A stretch of 6,023 nucleotides of DNA from Methanobacteriota archaeon (GCA_013152845.1 JAADFM010000159.1:1-6023); one strand, 5' to 3'; counted from the first letter of the stretch, positions 1 to 5,414 are shown. Made by a program: numbers and translations. Notes: generated by a model from the sequence alone, not told the origin.

Positions 1-19
1 GCTTGGTGGTCTCATCCAT
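1..19 (-). CDS. 5' end of a leftward gene, product unknown (partial)
   Basis: Only the first six codons are inside the window, reading M-D-E-T-T-K from an ATG at 19-17. The call rests on context: a 9-base Shine-Dalgarno match sits 3 bases upstream and a TATA-like element lies about 37 bases upstream, so a start here is much more likely than chance. A second ATG at 15-13 is in another frame and less well placed. Too little protein is visible to name a function. The gene is divergent from the UPF0148 gene and appears to share its promoter region. Confidence 0.6.
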
Positions 20-22
20 CTT

Positions 23-31
23 ATCACCTCC
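23..31 (-). promoter_or_regulatory. Ribosome binding site of the left-edge gene
   Basis: The leftward strand reads GGAGGTGAT, a full 9-base complement of the conserved 16S rRNA 3' tail (AUCACCUCC). It ends 3 bases before the ATG at 19; the core GGAGG is 7 bases away. This is the strongest Shine-Dalgarno in the window and fixes the start codon. Confidence 0.75.
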
Positions 32-50
32 AATAAAAATTTAAGTACCA

Positions 51-60
51 TTTTATAATT
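51..60. promoter_or_regulatory. TATA-like element in divergent promoter region
   Basis: TTTTATAATT lies in an AT-rich island (about 32-66) within GC-rich sequence, between two divergent starts. Read leftward it is AATTATAAAA preceded by a purine/A-rich BRE-like GGAAA; about 25 bases downstream gives a transcription start near 30 and a leader of about 12 bases carrying the Shine-Dalgarno. Read rightward it predicts a start near 80 and a leader of about 17 bases before the ATG at 98. A second AT-rich stretch (32-46) could serve the rightward direction instead. Positions of transcription starts are inferred. Confidence 0.5.
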
Positions 61-97
61 TTTCCACATCTTTAATGGTTGTTGAAAGGTACAGGAC

Positions 98-427
98 ATG
101 GACTCCGACGACAAGCATCTCCAGGACATGGCAGAACTCCTCCTATCCCGGGCGACCATGCTCCGGTACCACTGCGGGACCTGCAGGAGCCCCCTCTTCG
201 AGAAAGAGGGCCGGGTCATCTGCCCCAGGTGCGGCCCGGTAAAAGCCGCTTCAGAGGAGGGAGAGCCCGGGAAATCCCGGAAAAAGGGCGCCGTCCGGGA
301 CGCCACCCGGAAGGTCCTTGAAAAGAAGCGGGACCGGCTGCTCTCCGAGCTGGAAGCCGAGAAGGACCCCAAGCGGATCACCGAGCTCCTCGAGGCCATC
401 GAGAAGATGGACCGGATGCTGGAGTGA
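98..427 (+). CDS. UPF0148 / Sjogren's-scleroderma autoantigen 1 (p27)-like zinc-ribbon protein
   Basis: A 109-residue protein with the archaeal UPF0148 (Auto_anti-p27, PF06677) layout. A short N-terminal helix (LLLSRATML, about 14-22) is followed by one zinc ribbon formed by C26-x2-C29 and C42-x2-C45, with the family-like SPLFEKEG between the pairs. Residues about 49-72 are charged and probably flexible, and about 73-108 form a strongly charged helix likely to coil. The family is widespread in archaea; its cellular role is not settled, and nucleic-acid or protein binding is inferred from the ribbon. The ATG at 98 follows a modest purine-rich stretch (GAAAGGT, then AGGA), and the protein begins where family members begin. 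It is a single gene, convergent with the tRNA 22 bases downstream. Confidence 0.85.
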   Translation: MDSDDKHLQDMAELLLSRATMLRYHCGTCRSPLFEKEGRVICPRCGPVKAASEEGEPGKSRKKGAVRDATRKVLEKKRDRLLSELEAEKDPKRITELLEAIEKMDRMLE

Positions 428-449
428 TGGGCCGTGGGGATTTGGAAAG

Positions 450-523
450 TGCCCCCGCCGGGATTTGAACCCGGGTCTAAGGCTCCGGAGGCCCTCGTCA
501 TATCCAGACTAAACCACGGGGGC
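450..523 (-). tRNA. tRNA-Arg (anticodon CCG)
   Basis: A full cloverleaf can be folded on the leftward strand. A perfect 7-bp acceptor stem (GCCCCCG with CGGGGGC) is followed by a D arm containing GGATATGAC, a 5-bp anticodon stem (AGGGC with GCCTT, one G-T pair) and a 7-base loop C-T-CCG-G-A with the anticodon at 488-486. A 4-base variable loop precedes a perfect T arm (CCGGG-TTCAAAT-CCCGG). The discriminator is A at 450. CCA is not encoded, since CTT follows, so it must be added after transcription. Anticodon CCG reads CGG; C35 and the A after GG in the D loop agree with arginine identity. No intron is present at the usual position after the anticodon. Confidence 0.95.
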
Positions 524-544
524 TGAAAAGTACTTAACAGTTTC

Positions 545-556
545 TTTTATTTATAT
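545..556 (-). promoter_or_regulatory. TATA box of the tRNA-Arg gene
   Basis: Read leftward this is ATATAAATAAAA, a good archaeal TATA box. Its centre is about 27 bases upstream of the first tRNA base at 523, which is the expected spacing. It ends 3 bases before the glycosyltransferase ATG at 560 on the other strand, so promoter occupancy could interfere with initiation of that gene. The same bases read rightward are too close to 560 to be its own TATA box. Confidence 0.7.
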
Positions 557-559
557 GCC

Positions 560-1549
560 ATGGACATCTCCGTCATCGTGCCCACCCTCAACGAAGAGGC
601 CTACATCGGCGACTGCCTCAGGTCCGTCAGAGACCAGAAGACTGACCTGGAGTACGAGGTCATCCTCTGCGACGGCCGCAGCGGCGACCGGACCGTGGAG
701 ATAGCCCAGGAATACGCCGACCGCATCATCTTCTCGGAGAAGCGCAGCGTTGCCGTCCAGCGCAACCTCGGGGCCGAAGCCGCCCAGGGGGACCACCTCC
801 TGTTCATGGACGCCGACACCCGCCTCCCGGAGGACTACCTCCAGACCGCCCACGGGAAGTTCGAGGACCCGGACCTCCTGGCCTTCAGCGCCTCCTTCAA
901 GTTCTGGGAGGGCTCGAAGAAGTACCTGCTACCGGAAAAGATTACCAACTCCTATTTCATCTTCAAGAGCAACCTGGGGGCCGCCACCCTCCCGGGCTTC
1001 AACATAAACATCCGCCGGGCGGTCTTCCAGTCCGTGGGGGGGTTCAAGGACGTGCCCCTGGAGGACGTGGATTTGAGCATTACCCTGGCCCCCATAGGCA
1101 AGACCCGGTACTTCGGCGATTTCTATGTCTACACCTCGGCCCGCCGTCTGGAGAAGATGGGGGTCCTGGGGACCATAAAGTACTACGTGGAGGTGGACCT
1201 GGTCAGAAAGAACCCGGAGTTCAAGAACCTCATGCGCTACAACGACTATGTCCGGTGCCGCAAGAACCTGGAGGACTGCGCCGAGAAGGTGAGCCTGCTC
1301 GAGCTGAGCCGGGACGTGGCCCTGCGCAAGTACATCAACGACGGCATCGAGGGTCTCGCCGAATCCGTGAAGCAGAAGGTGAAGGAGGACAAGGAGCAGT
1401 TCGCCGAGGACATCCTCCGGGTCTCCCGCTCCATAGCCGATTTGAAGATGCGGGTCGCGGTGGACAGGGGTGACGTGGACGGCGCCCTCCAGATGATAAA
1501 GGACCGGGTGGAGAGGGTCAGGCAGCTGCGGGAGAGGCTGAAGATTTGA
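560..1549 (+). CDS. Family 2 glycosyltransferase with helical C-terminal extension
   Basis: A 329-residue GT-A fold glycosyltransferase. The start MDISVIVPTLNEE is the classic first strand of GT2 enzymes, which supports the ATG at 560. The nucleotide-sugar site is indicated by CDGRSGD (37-43), the RNLGAEAA helix (68-75) and the metal-binding DADT (84-87); LEDVDLS (167-173) holds the acidic pair that usually contributes the catalytic base. No transmembrane helix is obvious, so it is probably cytosolic or peripherally membrane bound. GT2 enzymes transfer sugars to lipid carriers, glycans or proteins; donor and acceptor cannot be read from sequence. Residues from about 225 to 329 are highly charged and helical, beyond the catalytic core, and may mediate oligomerization or partner binding. 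There is no clear TATA box; a weak AAAAGTACTTAA at 526-537 would give an almost leaderless transcript. The stop overlaps the EngB start. Confidence 0.88.
   Translation: MDISVIVPTLNEEAYIGDCLRSVRDQKTDLEYEVILCDGRSGDRTVEIAQEYADRIIFSEKRSVAVQRNLGAEAAQGDHLLFMDADTRLPEDYLQTAHGKFEDPDLLAFSASFKFWEGSKKYLLPEKITNSYFIFKSNLGAATLPGFNINIRRAVFQSVGGFKDVPLEDVDLSITLAPIGKTRYFGDFYVYTSARRLEKMGVLGTIKYYVEVDLVRKNPEFKNLMRYNDYVRCRKNLEDCAEKVSLLELSRDVALRKYINDGIEGLAESVKQKVKEDKEQFAEDILRVSRSIADLKMRVAVDRGDVDGALQMIKDRVERVRQLRERLKI
1531..1537 (+). promoter_or_regulatory. Ribosome binding site supporting the TTG start of EngB
   Basis: GGAGAGG ends 8 bases before the TTG at 1546, inside the end of the glycosyltransferase gene. No ATG or GTG in the EngB frame lies between the glycosyltransferase stop and the first conserved strand (KIAFVGRSN), so this site decides for TTG. 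Confidence 0.55.
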
Positions 1550-2109
1550 AGGACAAAATCGCCTTTGTGGGCCGCTCAAACGTGGGCAAGTCAAGCACCA
1601 TCAAACGGCTTACCGGGGCCGAGGTGAAGGTCGGGAGAAGGCCGGGGGTGACCCTCGAGCCCGCCTTCATCCCCTACGGCCGGTGCACCATCGTGGACAT
1701 GCCGGGCTTCGGCTTCATGGCCGGTGTGGGCGGGAAGAGGCAGGAGGAGGTCAAGGACTTCGTCGTCTCCTACCTGGAGGGCTCGGAGGACATCCTCTTC
1801 GCAGTCCAGGTCACAGACATCAAGGCCTTCTCAGAGATCGCCGCCAGGTGGGCGGGCAGGGATGAGGTGCCCCTGGAGGTGGAGATGTTCCTCTTCCTCA
1901 AGGAGGTGGGGCTGGACCCGGTCTTTGTGGCCAACAAGATCGACAGGATAAAAAGGCCCCTGCGGGACGAAAAGCTCGACGAGGCCTGCGCCATCCTGGG
2001 CATGGTGCCCCCCTGGAGGGACCACCGGGATACCGTGGTCCCCTTCTCTGCCAAGACAGGGGAGGGGCTGGGGGAGCTGAAGAATCTCATCCGCAGGCGG
2101 TGCGGATAG
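1546..2109 (+). CDS. engB: EngB/YihA-type ribosome-biogenesis GTPase
   Basis: A 187-residue single-domain TRAFAC GTPase with every G motif: G1 GRSNVGKS (9-16), G2 threonine in RRPGVT (T36), G3 DMPG (51-54), G4 NKID (130-133) and G5 SAK (168-170). The GRSNVGKSS P-loop and DMPGFGF switch II are diagnostic of the EngB family, which assists late large-subunit ribosome assembly in bacteria; the archaeal role is inferred from this. Translation starts at TTG (1546), whose last two bases and the next A form the TGA stop of the glycosyltransferase, implying translational coupling. The length is near the family norm (about 190-210). It is convergent with the GPN-loop GTPase, with 3 bases between the stops. 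An alternative name is a generic archaeal Era/EngB-like GTPase, but the EngB assignment is well supported. Confidence 0.92.
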   Translation: MKDKIAFVGRSNVGKSSTIKRLTGAEVKVGRRPGVTLEPAFIPYGRCTIVDMPGFGFMAGVGGKRQEEVKDFVVSYLEGSEDILFAVQVTDIKAFSEIAARWAGRDEVPLEVEMFLFLKEVGLDPVFVANKIDRIKRPLRDEKLDEACAILGMVPPWRDHRDTVVPFSAKTGEGLGELKNLIRRRCG

Positions 2110-2112
2110 GCT

Positions 2113-2873
2113 TTAGTCAGGCGCCAGGTCCTCGCCTGCGAAGAAGCTCTGCTGGACCAGGTTGTAGAGGTCATCCATGCCCTCGAAGGTCTCGGCAGAG
2201 ATGGGTATCAGGGGGCGGTAGATGTCCATGGACTCCAGGGTCTTGAGGAGTTCGAGGCCCATCTGGTTGTCCAGGGTGGCCTTCTCGGCGGTCAGGGCGT
2301 CGAAGAGGGCGTTGGCATCGGTGGACCACTCCACCACCCTATTCCGGTCTTCGAGCTCAAGGAGGTCTGCCTTGCTCAGGACCGAGACCGAGGGGACGTA
2401 GAACCTGAACCACGCCGAGGCGAAGAGTAGGAGGAGGGACACCAGCCCCCCCGGCCGTGAGGAAATCACCGGGTCGAAGAGGAAGGTCAGCATGGAGTTG
2501 TTGGCACCCAGGACGTCGATGACCGCCCTGGAGGCCTCCCTCATGGTGAAGAGCTCCATCTGGCCTGCGGTGTCCATGAGGAAATAGTCGGTCTCAAACT
2601 CGTCCAGGACCTCCTTTATCTCGCCCACGTTGAAGGCCAGCAGGTCGGCGCACACCACCTGGGCCCCGTTGGGCCGTAGCGGTCCATGACCTCGGGCAGG
2701 CTGATCCACTCCCTGATGTCCACGTCCGGGGTATAGGGGAGGTTCTCCACCCCGGGGTCCAGGTTCACGGTAACGGCATCGAATCCGTGCTGGTCCATCC
2801 AGGTCTTGAAGGCTCCGGTCAGGGTGGTCTTGCCCGAGCCCGCCGTGCCTATGAAATAGAGGTTAACCGCCAT
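2113..2873 (-). CDS. GPN-loop GTPase (Gpn1/XAB1-like ATP/GTP-binding protein), frameshifted
   Basis: The gene reads as two overlapping frames, switching at about 2671-2673. The N-terminal frame has the P-loop GTAGSGKT (residues 9-16), then NLDPG. The C-terminal frame has PNGAQ, DTAGQ (G3; family members usually have DTPGQ), SKADLL (the G4 equivalent) and ISAETFEG (near G5). Restoring one C at the junction gives Y-G-P-N-G, i.e. the signature Gly-Pro-Asn loop, and about 253 residues, the usual archaeal length. GPN GTPases are homodimers in archaea; the eukaryotic relatives help assemble or import RNA polymerase II, and the archaeal role is unproven. The start is uncertain: ATG 2873 matches homologues best, while ATG 2879 is 4 bases from GGAGAGG (2890-2884). 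It overlaps the 3' end of the FAD oxidoreductase gene, so it is the last gene of that operon. As written, no full-length protein would be made. Confidence 0.85.
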
Positions 2874-4102
2874 AGGCATCAATCCTCTCCAGGGCCGCCT
2901 TAACCCCGGCCGCCACCCCCTCGGTCTCCACCCAGCCCCGGGGCTTTATGGCGTCCCCCACGTTGTAGAGGCCCCTGACCGGGGTCTCAGGCCCCATGAG
3001 CTTCCCTGACATGGTCCGGTTCACGGGCCAGCCGTTATGGTATGACTGGACCATGAGGACCCGGCAGTGCCTGTCGAAATCAGGGAACAGCTCCCGGAGG
3101 TCCTGGAGCCCGAGCTCGATTTCCTCCCTGATATCCCTTCCCGGCTCATAGGTCTGGTGGCTCATGAGGAGGTGCTTGCCCTCAGGTGCCAGGCTCGGGT
3201 CGGCGTTGGTCACCTCGTTGAGGCCGTCGATGCGCTTGGCCTGGGGGGTGAAGAGGGCGCCGGTGTGGCCAAGCATGGGCCGGTCGCAGGCCACGGATAT
3301 CTTGATTCCCGCAGCCTCCGGGATGTTGGAGACCGACTTCACGTAGTCGGGGCTGAAGGCCTCCTCCCCGCAGAGCTCAACGGTTGCCTTGGGCCCGATG
3401 TTGGAGACCACCACATCGAATTCGTGGCTCTCGCCGCCGCAGTCCATGCCGGTCACCCTGCCCCCGTCGAGCTGGATTCCTGTGACCTTGCTCTCCAGGT
3501 GGATATTGCCTCCCCCCTCCTCTATGACCTTTACCAGGGCCCGGGTCACCGCGCCGCACCCCCCTTCGGGTATGCCGGGCCCGCGGTACCTGTTGAAGTT
3601 GGAGGTGATGGCCAGAAACTCCCTGGAGGACAGCTTGTCTGCGTGGATGCTCAAGGTCCAGCCGCAGAAGGAGTCCGACAGCTCCAGGGCCAGGCGGTTG
3701 TTGAGCCTCTTCTTCACCCAGTCCCGGTAGCTCTCCTTCCCGCCCTTGCCCAGCTTCAGCATGGCGTGGATGGAGGCCACCTTCACCTTGTCCCTTAAGG
3801 AGAAGAGGTCCTTGAGCTGGCGGAACTCGTAGTCCCTGCCCCCTATCCTGAAGAGACCCGGGGGGTGGGAGGGTATTATCCTCACCCCGGTGCCCAGCTC
3901 CTTGAGCATGGTGCCCAGGGGTCCGTTCTCGGCGTGGGGTATCATGTGGAGGGCCCCGGTGGTGAGCTGGTACCCCTGGTACTCCAGGTTGGTGAACCTG
4001 CCCCCGGGGTAGGGCAGCTTCTCGAAGATGTCCACCTGGTGGCCCTTCTGCGGCCCCGCACAGGAGGCCTCCAAGGCCTGCCCCGATGATGCCGGCCTTC
4101 AA
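2863..4102 (-). CDS. FAD-dependent oxidoreductase (phytoene-desaturase-like, COG1233), frameshifted
   Basis: The start is a TTG at 4102, giving MKAGIIGAGLGGLLCGA, the GxGxxG FAD-binding fold. The frame then breaks at about 4048-4052, and the rest continues as KGHQVDIFEK (acidic residue after strand 2), YPGGRFTN and about 370 further residues, ending with GLYNVGDAIKPRGWVETEG, the C-terminal FAD-contacting GD motif. This is the layout of phytoene desaturase, retinol saturase and related flavoproteins. The expected GxGxxG-to-KG spacing suggests about 8 bases are missing. About 413-415 residues would result if repaired. The substrate is unknown; a polyprenyl or isoprenoid substrate is inferred from the family. 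The ferredoxin directly upstream is a likely electron partner. The gene overlaps the ferredoxin by 4 bases (TTGA) and the GPN gene at its 3' end, so all three are probably co-transcribed. Strain-level decay or a sequence error would explain the break. Confidence 0.85.
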
Positions 4103-4275
4103 CCTCCGTCCTCCTGGATGGCCTCGTTGGGGCAGTAGATGATGCAGATTCCGCACTCGATGCAGGTCTCGCCGTCGATTTCCGCCCGGCCCAGGACTGT
4201 TATGGCCTCCTGGGGACAGAAGGGAACGCAGTGTCCGCAGCCGATGCAGTAGTCCTTGACGAGCACGGGAATCAC
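4099..4275 (-). CDS. Small 2x[4Fe-4S] ferredoxin
   Basis: A 58-residue bacterial-type ferredoxin from a GTG start. Two complete cluster motifs are visible, C10-x2-C13-x2-C16-x3-C20-P and C38-x2-C41-x2-C44-x3-C48-P, so two [4Fe-4S] clusters are expected; the second Cys quartet follows a short loop (VLGRAEIDGET) as in clostridial ferredoxins. It is a cytosolic electron carrier. The GTG at 4275 is chosen because it lies about 28 bases after a TATA box, implying a leaderless or nearly leaderless message; GTG at 4266 is possible. An upstream ATG (4356) would put the promoter inside the protein and adds sequence unlike a ferredoxin. It is the first gene of the ferredoxin-FAD-GPN operon, and its TGA stop overlaps the TTG start of the FAD gene. 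It may be the dedicated donor to that flavoenzyme. Confidence 0.9.
   Translation of the reverse strand: MIPVLVKDYCIGCGHCVPFCPQEAITVLGRAEIDGETCIECGICIIYCPNEAIQEDGG
4110..4114 (-). promoter_or_regulatory. Ribosome binding site for the TTG start of the FAD oxidoreductase
   Basis: GGAGG at 4114-4110 is 7 bases before the TTG at 4102; a second GGAGG (4107-4103) abuts the TTG. Both are within the last codons of the ferredoxin. The first has ideal spacing and supports TTG as the true start, which is needed to include the MKAGIIGAG strand. Confidence 0.65.
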
Positions 4276-4298
4276 CGGTAAATCTTTTAAAGGAGAGG

Positions 4299-4310
4299 AT
4301 ATAAATATTT
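4299..4310. promoter_or_regulatory. Near-symmetrical bidirectional TATA element
   Basis: ATATAAATAT and its complement ATATTTATAT are both good archaeal TATA boxes, so one element could load polymerase in either direction. Leftward, a transcription start about 26 bases on falls near 4278, next to the ferredoxin GTG at 4275. Rightward it falls near 4329, next to the membrane-protein ATG at 4325. Another AT-rich stretch (TTTAAAAGATTT read leftward, 4282-4293) could be an alternative for the ferredoxin direction. Both messages would be essentially leaderless. Start sites are inferred from spacing only. Confidence 0.6.
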
Positions 4311-4324
4311 CGAGGGCGGTGGTC

Positions 4325-4744
4325 ATGAATCCCATTTCTTTACTCCATCTCGGCAAGCTCTACGGGACGGCAACGGTCATCGAGACCCTCGTTCTGATGG
4401 TAATCCTCATGAGCCTCTTCCTCCTCTTCGGTGCCATGGCGGCCGGCATCCCGGAGGTCACCCTGGGGAAGGCACTCCTTTCGGCGGTCCTGATGATAAG
4501 CGTGCAGTGGATTATCGTGGTTGTCTTCTCCTTTATACCTCTCATCGGAGGGTTCCTGGGTTTCATCATCAGCATCATCGCCATGACATATGTCCTGAAA
4601 GTGACCTTCGGGGTGGCTTGGGCGACCGCCTTTTTGACCTTCCTTTTTGCCATCCTGGCCGAGGTGGCCACCGGCATGATAGTTGACCTCTACCTGGGCA
4701 TCGGGCTGACCAACTTTGCCCAGAGGTTCGTCTTTGTGAGCTAG
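4325..4744 (+). CDS. Four-helix integral membrane protein, function unknown
   Basis: A 139-residue, strongly hydrophobic protein. Helices are predicted by eye at about 20-42, 50-69, 72-91 and 98-121, leaving short loops (e.g. GIPEVTLGK, 41-49) and a short polar N-terminus. The first and last helices carry acidic residues (E20, E113, D121) within or near the membrane, which is noticeable in so small a protein. I do not recognise a family. The ATG at 4325 is chosen because an upstream reading from 4256 would run through the ferredoxin start and shared promoter; an in-frame GTG at 4319 is an alternative. The DUF192 gene starts 4 bases after the stop, so the two are probably one transcript, and the products may both work at the membrane. 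Confidence 0.75.
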   Translation: MNPISLLHLGKLYGTATVIETLVLMVILMSLFLLFGAMAAGIPEVTLGKALLSAVLMISVQWIIVVVFSFIPLIGGFLGFIISIIAMTYVLKVTFGVAWATAFLTFLFAILAEVATGMIVDLYLGIGLTNFAQRFVFVS

Positions 4745-4748
4745 GGCT

Positions 4749-5205
4749 ATGAACTGGAAGTTCCTCCTAGCCGGCCTCATCGTCCTGGGCCTGTTGTTCA
4801 TGGTTCCTCCGGGCCATCCCCGGGACGCCGGGGGGCCAAGTCTGGTCTTCGACAGCGGTGCCCACATCCAGCTGGAGGTCTTTGACACCTCCAAGGAGCG
4901 CGCCCGGGGGCTAATGGGCCGCCGGGAGCTGGGCGAGGATGCCGGGGCCCTCTTTCGTCTTCGAGGAGGAGGGGGACCACCCCTTCTGGATGAAGGACAC
5001 CTACATCCCCCTGGACATAATCTGGCTGGACTCGGACCTCACCGTGGTCCACATAGAATCCCGGGTGCATCCCACCCTGGCGGACCCCCCTCCCATGTAC
5101 AGGTCCCCGGTCCCCTCACGGTACGTCCTGGAGGTGAATGCGGGATATGCAGCGGCCCACGGGATACAGGTGGGTGACAGGGCCCGGCTCCAGGGAATGG
5201 ACTAG
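4749..5205 (+). CDS. Membrane-anchored DUF192 (COG1430) protein, frameshifted
   Basis: The protein begins with a hydrophobic segment after MNWK (about 5-19), a signal peptide or membrane anchor, so the rest is probably extracytoplasmic. The DUF192 (PF02643) core follows, with ARGLMGRRELGED (52-64) in the first frame and FVFEEEG, HPFWMKDTYIPLDIIWLD and the C-terminal EVNAGYAAAHGIQVGD in the next. The frame changes in TTTC at 4953-4956; removing one base gives GALFVFEEEG and a protein of about 151 residues, the usual size. The biochemical role of DUF192 is unknown, although the FWMKxT and NAG motifs are strongly conserved. As written, the first frame would give a 142-residue product with an unrelated tail. 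It lies 4 bases after the membrane-protein gene. The stop TAG (5203-5205) interlocks with the stop of the leftward zinc-finger gene. Confidence 0.85.
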
Positions 5206-5339
5206 GCCTCCTCGTCATCCAGGCAGAACTCGCAGTGTTCCTCCACCGGGTCTCCGCACCGGTCGCAGAAGGTCCTCCCGCAGGAGGTGCATTTGGGTGT
5301 GTCCTCCTGGGTCCTGCCGCAGATATCGCACTCAGCCAT
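5202..5339 (-). CDS. 45-residue eight-cysteine zinc-finger protein
   Basis: A small open frame from the ATG at 5339 to the TAG at 5204-5202. The protein has four CxxC pairs: C4/C7, C17/C20, C25/C28 and C36/C39, followed by an acidic tail (DDEEA). Eight cysteines in 45 residues with regular knuckles (CDICG, CTSCG, CDRCG, CEFC) point to two zinc sites, as in double zinc ribbons or B-box/RING-like treble folds. Codon use has the third-position GC bias of neighbouring genes, and a TATA box stands about 33 bases upstream, supporting a real gene. No strong Shine-Dalgarno is visible, as expected for a short leader. The function is unknown; nucleic-acid or protein binding is inferred. It follows the FtsJ gene by 75 bases but has its own promoter. 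Confidence 0.8.
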   Translation of the reverse strand: MAECDICGRTQEDTPKCTSCGRTFCDRCGDPVEEHCEFCLDDEEA

Positions 5340-5367
5340 GGTTCCAGTCAATAGGGGGAAGCTCCCG

Positions 5368-5376
5368 TAATATAAA
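5368..5376 (-). promoter_or_regulatory. TATA box of the zinc-finger gene
   Basis: Read leftward the site is TTTATATTA, within AAACGTTTATATTACGG, standing out of GC-rich surroundings. A start about 26 bases on falls near 5346, giving a leader of roughly 7 bases before the ATG at 5339. This argues that the small gene is transcribed independently of the upstream FtsJ gene. Confidence 0.6.
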
Positions 5377-5414
5377 CGTTTGGTTAGATGGCCCGGGCGC
5401 GGGCGGGCACACCC

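Noticed and set aside
929..1594. Long leftward open frame (221 codons) opposite the glycosyltransferase and EngB start
   Set aside because: It is antisense to a gene with clear GT2 motifs; its sequence is rich in H, P, L and V as expected for the complement of GC-rich codons, and no family motif is visible.
3067..3798. Long rightward open frame (243 codons) inside the FAD oxidoreductase
   Set aside because: A shadow of the leftward flavoenzyme, which has motifs on both flanks; composition is typical of antisense translation of high-GC genes.
4276..4356. Upstream ATG extension of the ferredoxin
   Set aside because: It would place the TATA element inside the coding region and add about 27 residues unlike any ferredoxin N-terminus.
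4340..4894. Leftward open frame (184 codons) opposite the membrane protein and DUF192 genes
   Set aside because: It spans two rightward genes, is rich in D, H and G, and has no promoter or recognisable domain.
5356..5366. GGGA-AGC-TCCC inverted repeat in the zinc-finger promoter region as an operator
   Set aside because: Only 4 bp per arm in GC-rich sequence; it cannot be distinguished from chance without conservation data.
5391..5404. GC-rich hairpin (GCCCG stem, 4-base loop) after the FtsJ stop as a terminator
   Set aside because: No T run follows it on the leftward strand, and such short stems are expected by chance in this GC content.
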